This document shows, piece after piece, positions 1 to 8,946 of a DNA stretch of 64,000 nucleotides. Every line of letters begins with the position of its first letter. Positions within the stretch are counted from its first letter, which is position 1. The notes under the pieces were generated by a model that saw only the letters and a program-made list of their open reading frames with translations, did not search any database and was not told where the DNA came from. The position numbers and the translations under genes were made by a program. The DNA is taken from positions 3,567,501-3,631,500 of the forward strand of contig NZ_CP009452.1 in NCBI RefSeq assembly GCF_001278035.1, written 5' to 3'. This DNA comes from Sphingopyxis sp. 113P3 (GTDB lineage: Bacteria > Pseudomonadota > Alphaproteobacteria > Sphingomonadales > Sphingomonadaceae).

Positions 1-1
1 C

Positions 2-106
2 GACGCCTACTTCGGCAGGGCCCCGGCCATCATCGAACGACGAGAAAGGATCAAGCGACAGACCATCGAATATCGGCGCTTGCAGCACCGCAAGCTCGCC
101 GCCTAA
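2..106 (+). CDS. IS3-family transposase OrfB, C-terminal end (partial)
   Basis: The window opens inside a gene; frame 2 reads 34 residues to a TAA stop. The residues include YFGRAP, then RRERIKRQTIEYRR and RRLQHRKLAA, the typical Arg/Lys-rich tail of IS3-family OrfB (rve-type DDE) transposases. Only the tail is visible, so catalytic residues and intactness cannot be judged. If the element is whole, its body lies to the left of the window and its right terminus should fall within the next ~75 bases. The family call rests on this short tail alone. Confidence 0.7.
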   Translation, partial: DAYFGRAPAIIERRERIKRQTIEYRRLQHRKLAA

Positions 107-592
107 CATCAACCCCCAGACGAGGCCCGCACTCCGCTAATCTACGCCGCGAGTTGTGCCGAATGTTCTGACGACGAACAAATAGATTATTTTAGTTAAG
201 CCCAAAAGTTGCATGTTTCAGGGTGAGACGCCCCGCCCAGTATATATGAATTTGCAGGGGCGCGGAACGCGGCTCTTGGCCATATCTCTTTAAAATTGTG
301 TCATTTTTAAAAAGCGCACCTTGGACGCTGCGGGAGATTTCCGGCGCCGTGCGCACGCTGTTGGCAGCGGGGTAGGGTTGCATTTGATGAAACCGGTTCT
401 CGCCAAAGCCAACGAGGGTTTACAGCGCGCTCAAGACCAGTTTGCCGACGCCTTTCCCAGGGAAGGATCGCTGTACTCCTTCTCCCCATGCCCCGCGTCC
501 GCGAGGCAAATCCTGGCGCTAGGACCGGACGGCGTAGACCTTCGCGCGGGGGGAGCACGGGCTGGACGGCATTAAGAGGACAAAAAGGCGCG
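107..592. other. Intergenic region with probable IS right end and no convincing gene
   Basis: Nearly 490 bases lie between the transposase stop and the next gene's terminator. The first ~75 bases should contain the right inverted repeat of the IS3-type element; a stretch ending in GACGACGAACA near 180 is a candidate terminus because many IS3-family ends finish in CA, but no partner repeat is in view. The remainder (181-592) has short open frames on both strands without recognisable motifs or ribosome-binding sites. I see no RNA gene or clear promoter in it. Confidence 0.5.
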
Positions 593-622
593 GGGGGAGC
601 GGGTCCGGCCAGCCGCTCCCCC
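593..622 (-). terminator. Hairpin terminator after the transglutaminase-like gene
   Basis: A perfect 10-bp stem (GGGGGAGCGG / CCGCTCCCCC) with a 10-base loop lies just past the stop of the leftward gene ending at 646. On the minus strand a short T run follows about 5-10 bases later, so it may act as a weak rho-independent terminator. Confidence 0.45.
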
Positions 623-645
623 GCTTCCGACGCTTTCGGCTGCGC

Positions 646-1425
646 CTAGGCGGTCTTCACGCTCACCCGCTGGTCGACAAGCTGCGCCTCGCCATAGGCG
701 GTGAGAAAGGAGATGTCGGCGGCATCGCGGCCGGCCGCGATCTTGATGAGATCTCCCGCGCCTGCCATTCCGGTCGCATCGATCAGATGCCAGTCACCGC
801 CGACAAACACCTCGGCGACCGCATGGAAATCCTGCGGCTCGACATGGGGCGCATAGGCGCTGACGACGCGCGCTGGGAAATCGGCGGCACGGGCGAGGGC
901 GACGAGGACATGCGCATAATCCCGGCACACGCCGCGCCGCGCGAGGAAGCTGTCGATCGCGGTCGTTCCAGTATCGCTCGTGCCCGCAGCATAAGTGAAG
1001 CTCCGCGCGATCCAATCGCGCATCGCCGCGATCTTTGCGCCGCCCGCGATGTGGCCGAACTCGGCCTCGACAAAGGGGACGAGCTGGTTCGAGGGGCAAT
1101 AGCGCGATTCGTTGAGATATTGCACCACGCCCGGGGGCAGGCGGTGAAGCGGCACCTGCGCAAGCGGTTCGAGCGGCCGGTCGCGGCGCTCGACTTCGAC
1201 GATTGCGGAATAACGCGCCTGCAGCCGCCCGCCGCAGCGAACCCAGATCCGCTCGCCAATCCCGTCGGGGGCGGCGATACGGGCAAAATGTTCAGGCGTG
1301 CCCGCGTCGAAACGCGAGCGCGCGACATGCTGCTCGCCCGGTAGCGCTGAGGCCTCGACCTGAAGCATCAGATAGATGGGCTGGGGGAGACGATAATCGA
1401 GGAGGACGGAGATCTGGAACTTCAT
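646..1425 (-). CDS. Transglutaminase-like cysteine hydrolase family protein
   Basis: The 259-residue product shows the transglutaminase-like core with its triad in order: Cys167 in RRGVCRDYAH, His201 in DFHAVAEVF and Asp216 in HLIDATG. The first ~100 residues resemble the beta-rich N-terminal domain of bacterial transglutaminase-like proteins. No signal peptide is evident, so it is probably cytoplasmic. Bacterial members are usually proteases or amide hydrolases rather than cross-linkers; the substrate is unknown. The ATG at 1425 is preferred over an in-frame GTG 15 bases upstream, because homologues begin near MKFQI; neither has a strong ribosome-binding site. It is transcribed divergently from the MFS gene. 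Confidence 0.85.
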   Translation of the reverse strand: MKFQISVLLDYRLPQPIYLMLQVEASALPGEQHVARSRFDAGTPEHFARIAAPDGIGERIWVRCGGRLQARYSAIVEVERRDRPLEPLAQVPLHRLPPGVVQYLNESRYCPSNQLVPFVEAEFGHIAGGAKIAAMRDWIARSFTYAAGTSDTGTTAIDSFLARRGVCRDYAHVLVALARAADFPARVVSAYAPHVEPQDFHAVAEVFVGGDWHLIDATGMAGAGDLIKIAAGRDAADISFLTAYGEAQLVDQRVSVKTA

Positions 1426-1569
1426 CGAGAGATAACGCACGGAGGGTCATTCGGTGGCGCGCCCCAAGCGAATATGGCGGGCCGCACGCAAATGCAAGGA
1501 TGCGCAAAGCGCCTTGAGACGATATGGGGGCGCCCGCGCGCCCAGCGCCGTCCATTCCAAAGGTTCAGC

Positions 1570-2823
1570 ATGACCGCCTCGCGCACTATCCCCTTCATTG
1601 TCGCCACCATCTTCATGGACGCGGTGGGTTTCGGCATCATCATGCCGGTGCTGCCGCAGCTGGTGATGGAGGTCGGGCGCATCGACCTGCCGGACGCGAT
1701 CGAGGTCGGCGCGTGGATCGGCCTCGTCATGGCGGTTGCGACCTTTTTCGGCTCGCCGCTGCTTGGCAATCTCTCGGACCGCTTCGGGCGGCGGCGCGTG
1801 CTCCTGCTCGCGCTCGCCGGGCTCGCCGCCGACTATATTCTGCTGACTGTCGTCGACACCCTGCCCTGGCTGTTCATCGCCCGCGCCTTGTCGGGCTTCT
1901 TCGGGGGGAGCTACGCGACCGCGCAGGCCGCGATTGCCGACGTCACGCGCCCTGAAGAACGTGCGCGCAACTTCGGGTTCGTGGGCGCGGCCTTCGGGAT
2001 CGGCTTCGTTGCGGGGCCGGTCATCGGCGGTTTCCTCGGGGAAATTGGGCCGCGCACGCCGTTCGTGGCCGCAGCGGTGCTTGCGGCGGCGAACATGCTC
2101 TATGGCCTCTTCATCTTTCCCGAAACGCTGCCAGCCGAGCGGCGCCGCGCCTTCGACTGGCGGCGCGCCAATCCGCTCGGCGCCTGGCGGGCGATGCGCG
2201 CGCTCGCCGGCATGGAGAGCGCCGCGCTGGTCCTGCTGCTCTGGCAGATTGCGAGCCTCGTATATCCGATGACGTGGAGCTTTTACTGCATCGCGCAGCT
2301 CGGCTGGACCCCGGGGATGATCGGCGCCAGCCTCGCCGCGGTCGGGGTGATGATCGCGATCGGCCAGACCTTCGTCGTCGGTCCCGCGGTCGCACGCTTC
2401 GGCGAGCGCGATGCGGCCACCTTCGGTCTGCTCGTCGCGGTCGCGATCTTTGTCGGCTTCGCCTTCGTCAGAACGACGTGGGGCGCCTTCCTGCTACTCG
2501 TCCCGACCGCGCTGCAAGCGCCGGTGCAGCCGGCGCTGATGGCGATGATGTCGCGCCGCGCATCGGCCGATACGCAAGGCGAGGTCCAGGGGATTTCGGC
2601 GATGGTCATGGGCTTCGGCCAACTCGTGGCGCCCCTCCTCCTCACCGGGACGATGGCATGGTTCACGGGACGAAGCGCGCCCGTCCATTTCCCCGGCGCG
2701 GCCTTTCTGGTGGCGGCCTTCTTCGGACTGCTCGCGGCCGCAATGCTGCGCCGCCTGCCGCGCGCCGCGCGAACCGAAGATTCAGAGATGCCGGCTCAGA
2801 TACCTCCGTCGGTCACCGTATAG
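1570..2823 (+). CDS. MFS drug/tetracycline efflux-type transporter (TetA-like)
   Basis: A 417-residue membrane protein with about 12 hydrophobic segments. The first helix reads FIVATIFMDAVGFGIIMPVLP and the loop 2-3 signature is LGNLSDRFGRRRVLL, both typical of the TetA / DHA1 drug:H+ antiporter branch. The motif-C region GFVAGPVIGGFLGE is present. The ATG at 1570 places the first helix at the N-terminus; the open frame extends upstream to 1474 but that part lacks MFS character. Substrate cannot be read from sequence. Its 3' end overlaps the convergent CinA-like gene by 28 bases. Confidence 0.85.
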   Translation: MTASRTIPFIVATIFMDAVGFGIIMPVLPQLVMEVGRIDLPDAIEVGAWIGLVMAVATFFGSPLLGNLSDRFGRRRVLLLALAGLAADYILLTVVDTLPWLFIARALSGFFGGSYATAQAAIADVTRPEERARNFGFVGAAFGIGFVAGPVIGGFLGEIGPRTPFVAAAVLAAANMLYGLFIFPETLPAERRRAFDWRRANPLGAWRAMRALAGMESAALVLLLWQIASLVYPMTWSFYCIAQLGWTPGMIGASLAAVGVMIAIGQTFVVGPAVARFGERDAATFGLLVAVAIFVGFAFVRTTWGAFLLLVPTALQAPVQPALMAMMSRRASADTQGEVQGISAMVMGFGQLVAPLLLTGTMAWFTGRSAPVHFPGAAFLVAAFFGLLAAAMLRRLPRAARTEDSEMPAQIPPSVTV

Positions 2824-3557
2824 CCGGCGGCCTCTATGCCCGCAGTCACCGCCGCAACGCAGGCGGCGACGGCATCGGCGTCGGTCGAGCGGATCACGAA
2901 ATTGGCGCCGGTTCGCCCTTCGCGGAAGAAAGGATAGCTGCCGATCGCGACGCCCGCATGAGCGATCTCGGCCGCACGCAAAATGTCGGCAACTTCGCTT
3001 TCGGGCGCCCAGGCGCCGATCGTGCGGGCAACGAGCGGGGCGCCGCCCTCGAGCTCGCCGGTGAGCGCGTCGAGCATGCCCGCGGTGATATGGGGAACCC
3101 CCGCCATCACGAAGAGATTGCCGATGCGGATGCCCGGCGCGCCCGACATGCGGTTCGGGATCAGCTCGGCGCCGGCTGGAACACGCGCCATGCGCAGCCG
3201 CGCCTCGGTGAGTTCGCCCCCGCGCGCCGAATAATAGCGCTCGAGGATCGCGCGGGCCTGCGGGTGGATCACCACCTCCACGCCCAAGGCCTTTGCCACC
3301 GCATCGACGGTGATGTCGTCGTGGGTCGGACCAATGCCCCCGGTTGTGAAAACATAATCATAGCGTGCGCGCAGCGCCGTCAGCGCGTCGACAATCTCTT
3401 CCTCGACGTCGGGAACGATCCGCACTTCGCGCAGGCGAATCCCCTGCACGTCGAGCCAGGTCGCGATCTGCGCGACATTCTTGTCCTGGGTGCGGCCCGA
3501 GAGAATCTCGTTACCGATCACCAGCACGGCGGCGGTCCAGATGCGTTCGTCGCTCAT
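2796..3557 (-). CDS. CinA/MoaB-type molybdopterin-binding domain protein
   Basis: A 253-residue protein with a MoCF (MoaB/Mog) fold: GNEILSGRTQDKN near residue 16, and TTGGIGPTHDD near residue 70, the characteristic phosphate/pterin-binding loop. A CinA C-terminal deamidase domain is absent, so this is the short form common in alphaproteobacteria, often labelled competence/damage-inducible protein A. The precise role (nucleotide or pterin phosphoryl chemistry) is unproven. It converges on the MFS gene with a 28-base tail overlap. Confidence 0.85.
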   Translation of the reverse strand: MSDERIWTAAVLVIGNEILSGRTQDKNVAQIATWLDVQGIRLREVRIVPDVEEEIVDALTALRARYDYVFTTGGIGPTHDDITVDAVAKALGVEVVIHPQARAILERYYSARGGELTEARLRMARVPAGAELIPNRMSGAPGIRIGNLFVMAGVPHITAGMLDALTGELEGGAPLVARTIGAWAPESEVADILRAAEIAHAGVAIGSYPFFREGRTGANFVIRSTDADAVAACVAAVTAGIEAAGYTVTDGGI

Positions 3558-3652
3558 CCCTTTGCCTTAACCCGCTGCCGTGACAAAACAAGCCCACTGG
3601 AAGCCTGAGCATGTTCCTGATATGTTCCAGCCGAATCGACGGGAGATGATGG

Positions 3653-4288
3653 ATGGCCGACAATCTCATATTCTACACCAACCCCATGTCGCGCGGGCAG
3701 ATCGTGCGCTGGATGCTCGAAGAGGTGGGCGCCCCCTACGAAACGCGCTTGCTTGATTTTGGTACGACGATGAAAGCGGACGATTATCTGGCCATCAATC
3801 CGATGGGTAAGGTGCCCGCGGTCATCCATGCGGGCAAGGTGGTAACCGAATGCGCCGCGATCTGCGCCTATCTCGCCGACGCCTTCCCTGCCGCGGCCCT
3901 CGCCCCCTCCCCCGCCGATCGGGCCGATTATTATCGCTGGCTCTTTTTCACCGCCGGCCCCGTCGAGCAGGCGATCACCGCCAAGTTTTTCGGGATCGAG
4001 CCCGACGCCGACCAGCAACGCTCTGCGGGGTTCGGGACGCTCGAGCTCGCGCTCGGCGCGCTCGAGCGCGCGGTTGCGGGCAAGACCTATGTCGCCGGCG
4101 AGCGCTTCACCGCCGCCGACGTCTATGTCGGGAGCCAGATCGACTGGGGTATGGAGTTCGGCACCATCCCTGCGCGTCCCGCATTCGAGGCCTATGTCGC
4201 ACCGCTGCGCGAGCGCGCGGCTTACAAGCGGGCCAAAGAGATCGACAACGGCCTCATTGCCGAGATGCAGGCGGCGAACCCCGCGTAG
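3653..4288 (+). CDS. Glutathione S-transferase family protein
   Basis: A 211-residue cytosolic protein. The N-terminal thioredoxin-like half shows FYTNPMSRGQIVRWMLEEVG and the cis-Pro glutathione-binding loop NPMGKVPAV followed by VVTECAAICAYLAD. The helical C-terminal half contains the N-capping box region RFTAADVYVGSQIDW. The active-site residue is likely the Ser/Tyr near position 8-13. It would conjugate or reduce electrophilic substrates with glutathione; the substrate is unknown. Start chosen because an ATG-rich GGGAGATG leader directly precedes it and the beta strand begins immediately. Confidence 0.88.
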   Translation: MADNLIFYTNPMSRGQIVRWMLEEVGAPYETRLLDFGTTMKADDYLAINPMGKVPAVIHAGKVVTECAAICAYLADAFPAAALAPSPADRADYYRWLFFTAGPVEQAITAKFFGIEPDADQQRSAGFGTLELALGALERAVAGKTYVAGERFTAADVYVGSQIDWGMEFGTIPARPAFEAYVAPLRERAAYKRAKEIDNGLIAEMQAANPA

Positions 4289-4340
4289 GAGGCGTCTCGC
4301 CATTCAGGATCAGCCCTTCATCGCCGCTGAGGCCGCGCCC

Positions 4341-5231
4341 TCAGGGCAGCGCGCGAAGGAGGCCAGCGGCGAGCGGCGCGAGCCGCGCAATTTGCGGGTC
4401 CTGCGATTCGGCTGCACTGACGTAGACCGCCTGGGCAAAGGCGGTGCTGTTGTGGACCGCGGCGAGCTTGGCATCGCTGTCAAGGGGCGGCTGAAGACGC
4501 TTGGCTCCGCCAGCGGCGAGCGCCTCGAACCAGGCGCTCCACGCCGATAGGTCGATGTCGGCGCGGCGGGCAAGGAAGAGTAGGGGCCGCGCAAGCCGGC
4601 CGGGCTCGCCATAATGATAAAAGACGGGTTCGCCGGGCACCACCTGCGACGCGATTGCACTGAGGAGCAAATCGGCATCAGCGCGCGTGAGCCGCGGGTT
4701 GAGCGCGAGCTGCAGCATGAGGTCGGCGCCGTGCGCAACGCCATGCCGCCACCCCTCGCCTTCTTCAAAGCCGCGATAATCGGTCACGCCGCTCAAATAG
4801 GCGCTCCCCGCTTCGGCGAGCACGTGAAGCTCCGCGTCGGTAAGCCAGGGAGCGATCCGGTCGGTGCGCGCGATCTCGGACAGCGCCAGCGCCGCAAATG
4901 GCCGGCGGAAGCCCAGCTCATCCTCCTGCGCCGCCAACGCGGCCGTCAGCTGCCGCAGCGCCTGGCGCATTTGGGGGGCGGTCAGCTGCCTTGCCCGCAG
5001 GCCCTCGGACCAGAGCATGTAGGCGAAATCGTCGCGCACCGCAGGATCGGGGTCGCCGAGACAATTGGCGAGGGCATCGAGATCAGCCTCGCCCGCCTTG
5101 GGAAAAAATGTGGCCGCATAGCTTTTAAGATCGCCATCGGCAGGCGGCGCGATCGAACAGACCGCCTCATTTGCGGCCGCCGCCGAGGGCGAGGCGATGA
5201 CCAGCGCGGCCAGCAGACTCAATTGTTTCAC
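4341..5231 (-). CDS. DUF2785 family secreted protein
   Basis: A 296-residue protein that starts with GTG, preceded by a strong GGAGGGGG ribosome-binding site 4-5 bases upstream. Residues 1-20 form a signal peptide (hydrophobic LLAALVIASPSAAAA), so it is probably periplasmic. The body is alpha-helical and includes GWRHGVAHGADLMLQLALN, typical of DUF2785 proteins. The family has no assigned biochemical function. It lies downstream of the Bax-inhibitor gene but is separated from it by a terminator, so it is probably transcribed alone. Confidence 0.8.
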   Translation of the reverse strand: MKQLSLLAALVIASPSAAAANEAVCSIAPPADGDLKSYAATFFPKAGEADLDALANCLGDPDPAVRDDFAYMLWSEGLRARQLTAPQMRQALRQLTAALAAQEDELGFRRPFAALALSEIARTDRIAPWLTDAELHVLAEAGSAYLSGVTDYRGFEEGEGWRHGVAHGADLMLQLALNPRLTRADADLLLSAIASQVVPGEPVFYHYGEPGRLARPLLFLARRADIDLSAWSAWFEALAAGGAKRLQPPLDSDAKLAAVHNSTAFAQAVYVSAAESQDPQIARLAPLAAGLLRALP

Positions 5232-5249
5232 CTGCCCCCTCCCTCAATG

Positions 5250-5282
5250 AAAAAAGCCCGGCGAGTGTTTCGCCGGGCTTTC
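5250..5282 (-). terminator. Rho-independent terminator of the Bax-inhibitor-like gene
   Basis: The stem AAAGCCCGGCGA / TCGCCGGGCTTT with a short loop is followed by a run of six T on the minus strand. It lies just after the stop of the leftward gene ending at 5306 and just before the start of the next leftward gene. The A run on the other side could let it work in both directions. Confidence 0.85.
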
Positions 5283-5305
5283 GTGCCGTGTCTCTGCCGG
5301 TGCGC

Positions 5306-6034
5306 TTATTCGCGGCTGCCGAGCAGGTTGAGCAAAAAGGTGAACATGTTGACGAAGTCGAGGTAGAGGCTCAGCGCTCCCATTACCACCGACTTGCCCA
5401 CGAAATCGGTGCCGCGGACATAGAAATACATGCTCTTGATCTTCTGCGTGTCATAGGCGGTGAGGCCCGCGAAAACGAGCACGCCGATGACGCTGATCGC
5501 AAGGCTGAGCGCCCCCGACTGGAAGATGAACGCGTTGAGCAGCATGGCAACGAGAATGCCGAACACGCCCATGATCAGGAAGGTGCCGAAGCCCGACAAA
5601 TCCCTCTTGGTCGTATAGCCATAAAGGCTAAGGCCGAGGAATGCGGCGGCAGTCGCGAAGAAAGTCTGCGCGATCGACGTCTGGGTGAAGGCGAGGAAGA
5701 TCGTCGACATCGACAGACCCATCACCGCAGCATAGACCCAGAAGATCGCCTGCGCCGCGGTCGTCGACAGCTTGTTGATGCCAAAGCTCAGCACCATCAC
5801 GAAGGCCAGCGGTGCAAGCATCACCACCCACATCAGCGGGCTGCCGATCATCGAGGCCGTGAAGCCCGAATTATAGGCCAGCATTGCGACGATGCCCGTC
5901 AGCAACACCCCTGAACCCATATAGTTGTAAACCGACAACATGTACGACCGCAGACCGGCATCAACGGCTCCGTCTGCCGTACGGACGGCGCCAAAACCGG
6001 ACGCCGCCACATTGGGGTCGTTCCAATTCGCCAT
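5306..6034 (-). CDS. Bax inhibitor-1/YccA family inner-membrane protein
   Basis: A 242-residue polytopic protein with about seven hydrophobic helices and the BI-1 C-terminal features YDTQKIKSMY and LYLDFVNMFTFLL. Bacterial members (YccA, YetJ) are proton-sensitive calcium-leak channels or modulators of FtsH; which applies here is unknown. The ATG at 6034 is chosen because GGAG lies 8 bases upstream; a TTG two codons earlier is less likely. Confidence 0.9.
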   Translation of the reverse strand: MANWNDPNVAASGFGAVRTADGAVDAGLRSYMLSVYNYMGSGVLLTGIVAMLAYNSGFTASMIGSPLMWVVMLAPLAFVMVLSFGINKLSTTAAQAIFWVYAAVMGLSMSTIFLAFTQTSIAQTFFATAAAFLGLSLYGYTTKRDLSGFGTFLIMGVFGILVAMLLNAFIFQSGALSLAISVIGVLVFAGLTAYDTQKIKSMYFYVRGTDFVGKSVVMGALSLYLDFVNMFTFLLNLLGSRE

Positions 6035-6183
6035 TATCAAATCTCCATCACTGGCCAGACCATACCGGCCGTACGGGCAATATCGGCATTTTATCCGCGG
6101 CTTTCAAGCGAAACCGGTAAAAACGGGAAATGGGGCCGAGCAAGCGTGACCCAGCGCGGCGGGGCGCCTATGTTCGCCGCGCC

Positions 6184-6795
6184 ATGCCCAAGCACCGCCT
6201 GTTCGTCGCCCTCCGCCCGCCGCGCGCCATTCGCGCCGAGCTCCTTGGCGCGATGCATGGACTGGCGGCGGCGCGCTGGCAGAGCGACGAACAGCTCCAT
6301 CTCACGCTGCGCTTCATCGGCGAGGTCGACCGCCACCGCGCAGAAGATATCGCCGCAGCGCTCGGCGTCCTCCACGCCCCCGCGGTCACGGCGCGCATTT
6401 CCGGGGTCGGGATATTCGAGCGGCAGGGCCGCCCGCACACGCTCTGGGCGGGGGTCGAACCGCACGCACCGCTCGCTGCGCTCCACCGCAAGGTCGACCA
6501 ATGCCTCATGCGCGTCGGTATTGCCCCCGAGACGCGCGCCTTCACGCCGCACATCACGCTCGCGCGGCTCAACCGCTCGGCAGGGCCAGTCGCGCCCTTT
6601 CTCGCGCTTCACGGCGATCTTGCAAGCGCGCCCTTTCTCTTCGGCCATGTCATTCTCTTCGAAAGCGAGCTCGCGCGCGGAGGCTCGCGCTATCACCCAG
6701 TCGCGCGCTACCCGCTTGAGAATTTGGACACGAGCGCCGAGGCGACTGCGCTGACGTCGGCCCAGGTCGCCGCGAAGCCCCCCTCGTCGCCATAA
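6184..6795 (+). CDS. thpR: RNA 2',3'-cyclic phosphodiesterase (ThpR/LigT family)
   Basis: A 203-residue protein of the 2H phosphoesterase family. Both catalytic HxTx motifs are present: H39-L-T41-L and H123-I-T125-L, each preceded by a beta strand. It hydrolyses 2',3'-cyclic phosphate ends of RNA. The ATG at 6184 begins right at the first strand (HRLFVAL), and the longer upstream frame has no family resemblance. The last ~25 residues, after RYPLENL, look like an extension beyond the usual family end. This stretch is the part that overlaps the convergent phosphatase gene by 88 bases. Confidence 0.88.
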   Translation: MPKHRLFVALRPPRAIRAELLGAMHGLAAARWQSDEQLHLTLRFIGEVDRHRAEDIAAALGVLHAPAVTARISGVGIFERQGRPHTLWAGVEPHAPLAALHRKVDQCLMRVGIAPETRAFTPHITLARLNRSAGPVAPFLALHGDLASAPFLFGHVILFESELARGGSRYHPVARYPLENLDTSAEATALTSAQVAAKPPSSP

Positions 6796-7190
6796 TAGGG
6801 ATCGGCGACGCTTTCACCCGCGCGCCCCGGCACAAGATCGAGCATCAGCATGAGCTGCGCCGTCGCATCGGAAGGCCGGATCGCTTGCGCATCGCGCAAA
6901 TTCTGGGTGTCGGCAGCAAGGATGAGGTCAAAGCGCCGAAAATCCGCCACGACAAGCTGGCGTGCGCAAAGAGCGCCGATGTCGGTTCCGCGCCGCCGCG
7001 CCTCGGCCTGGGCGCGGGGATCGGGGGCCTTGCCAACATGCCAGTCGCCGGTGCCAGCCGAATCGAGCCTCCCTGCAATCCCCGCTTCGGCGAATGCCGC
7101 ACGCGCGGCGCCCTCTGCGAGCGGAGAGCGACAGATATTGCCAAGACACAGGAACAGGATGGCCGGGACATCGGATCGGTCGTGATTCAT
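6708..7190 (-). CDS. Low-molecular-weight protein tyrosine phosphatase
   Basis: A 160-residue protein with the P-loop C15-LGNIC-R21-S close to the N-terminus and the general-acid loop D130-PYYGD near the end, both diagnostic of the arsenate reductase/LMW-PTP fold. It would dephosphorylate phosphotyrosine proteins in the cytoplasm. The ATG at 7190 is chosen because the family starts just ahead of the P-loop strand; the upstream 57 in-frame codons are not part of the fold. It is divergent from the MFS gene and overlaps the thpR 3' end. Confidence 0.9.
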   Translation of the reverse strand: MNHDRSDVPAILFLCLGNICRSPLAEGAARAAFAEAGIAGRLDSAGTGDWHVGKAPDPRAQAEARRRGTDIGALCARQLVVADFRRFDLILAADTQNLRDAQAIRPSDATAQLMLMLDLVPGRAGESVADPYYGDEGGFAATWADVSAVASALVSKFSSG

Positions 7191-7297
7191 GGGTCCTATC
7201 GCTCTAAAAAAAGTTGAACCGACTTTCAACTTGCGCTGCTTCGCGGCTCTGCTAGCCATGTCGGCCAACGATAATGGGCGAGGGAGCGCGGTGCCAG

Positions 7298-8905
7298 ATG
7301 GCTGACACGATAAATGAGGCAAGGGCGGGAGCCGAAAGCGCAGAGGCAGAGCCGCGCGCAACGGGCTACAGCTGGTATGTCCTCGGCGTCCTCGTCATCG
7401 TCTACATCCTCAATTTCATCGACCGCCAGATCATCAGCATCCTTGCCGTCGACATCAAGGCCGACCTCGGGCTCAAGGATGGCGACATGGGCTTCCTCGG
7501 CGGCGCCGCCTTTGCGGTCTTCTATGCCTTGTTCGGCATCCCGCTCGGGCGCCTTGCCGACAATTGGAGCCGCGTCCGGCTGCTGTCGATCGGTCTGACC
7601 TTGTGGTCGGCCATGACCGCCCTGTCGGGCTTTGCCTATGACAAGATCAGCCTCACCTTCGCACGCATGGGGGTCGGGGTCGGCGAGGCGACCGCAAGTC
7701 CCACCGCCTATTCGCTGATCTCGGACTATTTCCCGAAGCGGCAAAAGGCCACCGCCCTCGCCATCTATTCCTCCGGGCTCTATCTCGGCGGCGGTGTGTC
7801 GCTGTTCATCGGCGCGCTGATCGTCGAGGCGTGGAACAAGGCGTGGCCGGCGGGCGGGCCGATGGGACTTGTCGGCTGGCAGGCCGCCTTCCTGGCGGTC
7901 GGCATTCCCGGCCTCATTCTCGCGCTGTGGGTCGCGAGCCTGCGCGAACCCGTCCGCGGCGCAATGGACGGCGCTCCCAGCGAGGGTTCACCGACGCCAT
8001 TTCGCGAATTCGGCAAGGATCTCTCGATGATCGTCCCGCCGCTGACGCTGTGGGGCGCGGCAAAGCGGGGACCGAGGGCGCTCGCGGTCAACATCGGCTT
8101 TGCAGCAGCCGTCGCCGCCTTCGCCTTGTGGATGATCCGCCTGACGGGCAATGTCCCGCAATGGAGTGCGGTCGCGCTTGGCTATTATGCGGTTTTTTCG
8201 TGGGCGAGCGCGCTTCGTGCCAATGACCCTGCGACCTTCCGCCTGATCTGGGGTACGCCGGCGTTCATCTGCACCACGCTCGGCTACGGCCTCGTCAGTC
8301 TCGCCGCTTATGCGCTGGCTTTCTGGTCGGCGCCCTACGCCGAAATCGTGCTCGGTCTTCCCAAGCAGGAGCTCGCCATCATCCTCGGAGGCAATGGCGC
8401 GCTCAGCGGCTTCGTGGGCGTGATCCTTGGCGGATGGGCGGCCGATCAGCTGCGCAAACGCAATCCGGCTGGCCGCATCTGGATGATCATCTTTGGCGTC
8501 GTCGCGCCGATCATTCCGATCTGGATCGGCTACACGACCGCAGACCCGACGCTCTTCTATGTCATGAATTTCCTTGCAGGACTTTTCGGTGCCGCAGCGC
8601 TCGGCGCTGCGGCGGCGACGACGCAGGATCTCGTGCTGCCCCGGATGCGCGGAACGGCAACCGCCGCCTTCTTCCTCGGCACGACGCTCGTGGGCCTCTC
8701 CTTCGGCCCCTATATGGTCGGGCAGATTTCAGATCTCGCGGGCACCCTTGTCGACGGCAAGCTCATCGGCGACCTGCGCACCGGCATTTTGTCGCTGATC
8801 GGCGTTGCGCCGATCGCGCTGGGCCTTCTTCTTTATGCCTATCGCGCCGTGCCGCAGGCCGAGGCGACGATCGCCGACCGAGCGGCGCAGGCGGCCGATG
8901 CCTGA
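7298..8905 (+). CDS. Spinster-type MFS transporter
   Basis: A 535-residue protein with about 12 transmembrane helices. The N-terminal LNFIDRQIISILAVDIKADL and the loop 2-3 signature GIPLGRLADNWSR, followed by GEATASPTAYSLISDYFP, match the spinster/sugar-phosphate branch of the MFS. A long hydrophilic stretch with a further helix pair in the middle (residues ~240-310) makes it longer than the usual ~430 residues. Substrate unknown; eukaryotic spinsters move sphingolipids or lysophospholipids, but this cannot be transferred. The ATG at 7298 follows an AGGGAG about 11 bases upstream; an ATG at 7274 is the alternative. Confidence 0.85.
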   Translation: MADTINEARAGAESAEAEPRATGYSWYVLGVLVIVYILNFIDRQIISILAVDIKADLGLKDGDMGFLGGAAFAVFYALFGIPLGRLADNWSRVRLLSIGLTLWSAMTALSGFAYDKISLTFARMGVGVGEATASPTAYSLISDYFPKRQKATALAIYSSGLYLGGGVSLFIGALIVEAWNKAWPAGGPMGLVGWQAAFLAVGIPGLILALWVASLREPVRGAMDGAPSEGSPTPFREFGKDLSMIVPPLTLWGAAKRGPRALAVNIGFAAAVAAFALWMIRLTGNVPQWSAVALGYYAVFSWASALRANDPATFRLIWGTPAFICTTLGYGLVSLAAYALAFWSAPYAEIVLGLPKQELAIILGGNGALSGFVGVILGGWAADQLRKRNPAGRIWMIIFGVVAPIIPIWIGYTTADPTLFYVMNFLAGLFGAAALGAAAATTQDLVLPRMRGTATAAFFLGTTLVGLSFGPYMVGQISDLAGTLVDGKLIGDLRTGILSLIGVAPIALGLLLYAYRAVPQAEATIADRAAQAADA

Positions 8906-8946
8906 ACCCACGCCGGTCGCAGTGCCGAGGCGTCGCGACCAGCCCG

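Noticed and set aside
181..592. Short open frames in the left intergenic region
   Set aside because: They overlap on both strands, lack ribosome-binding sites and resemble no known protein.
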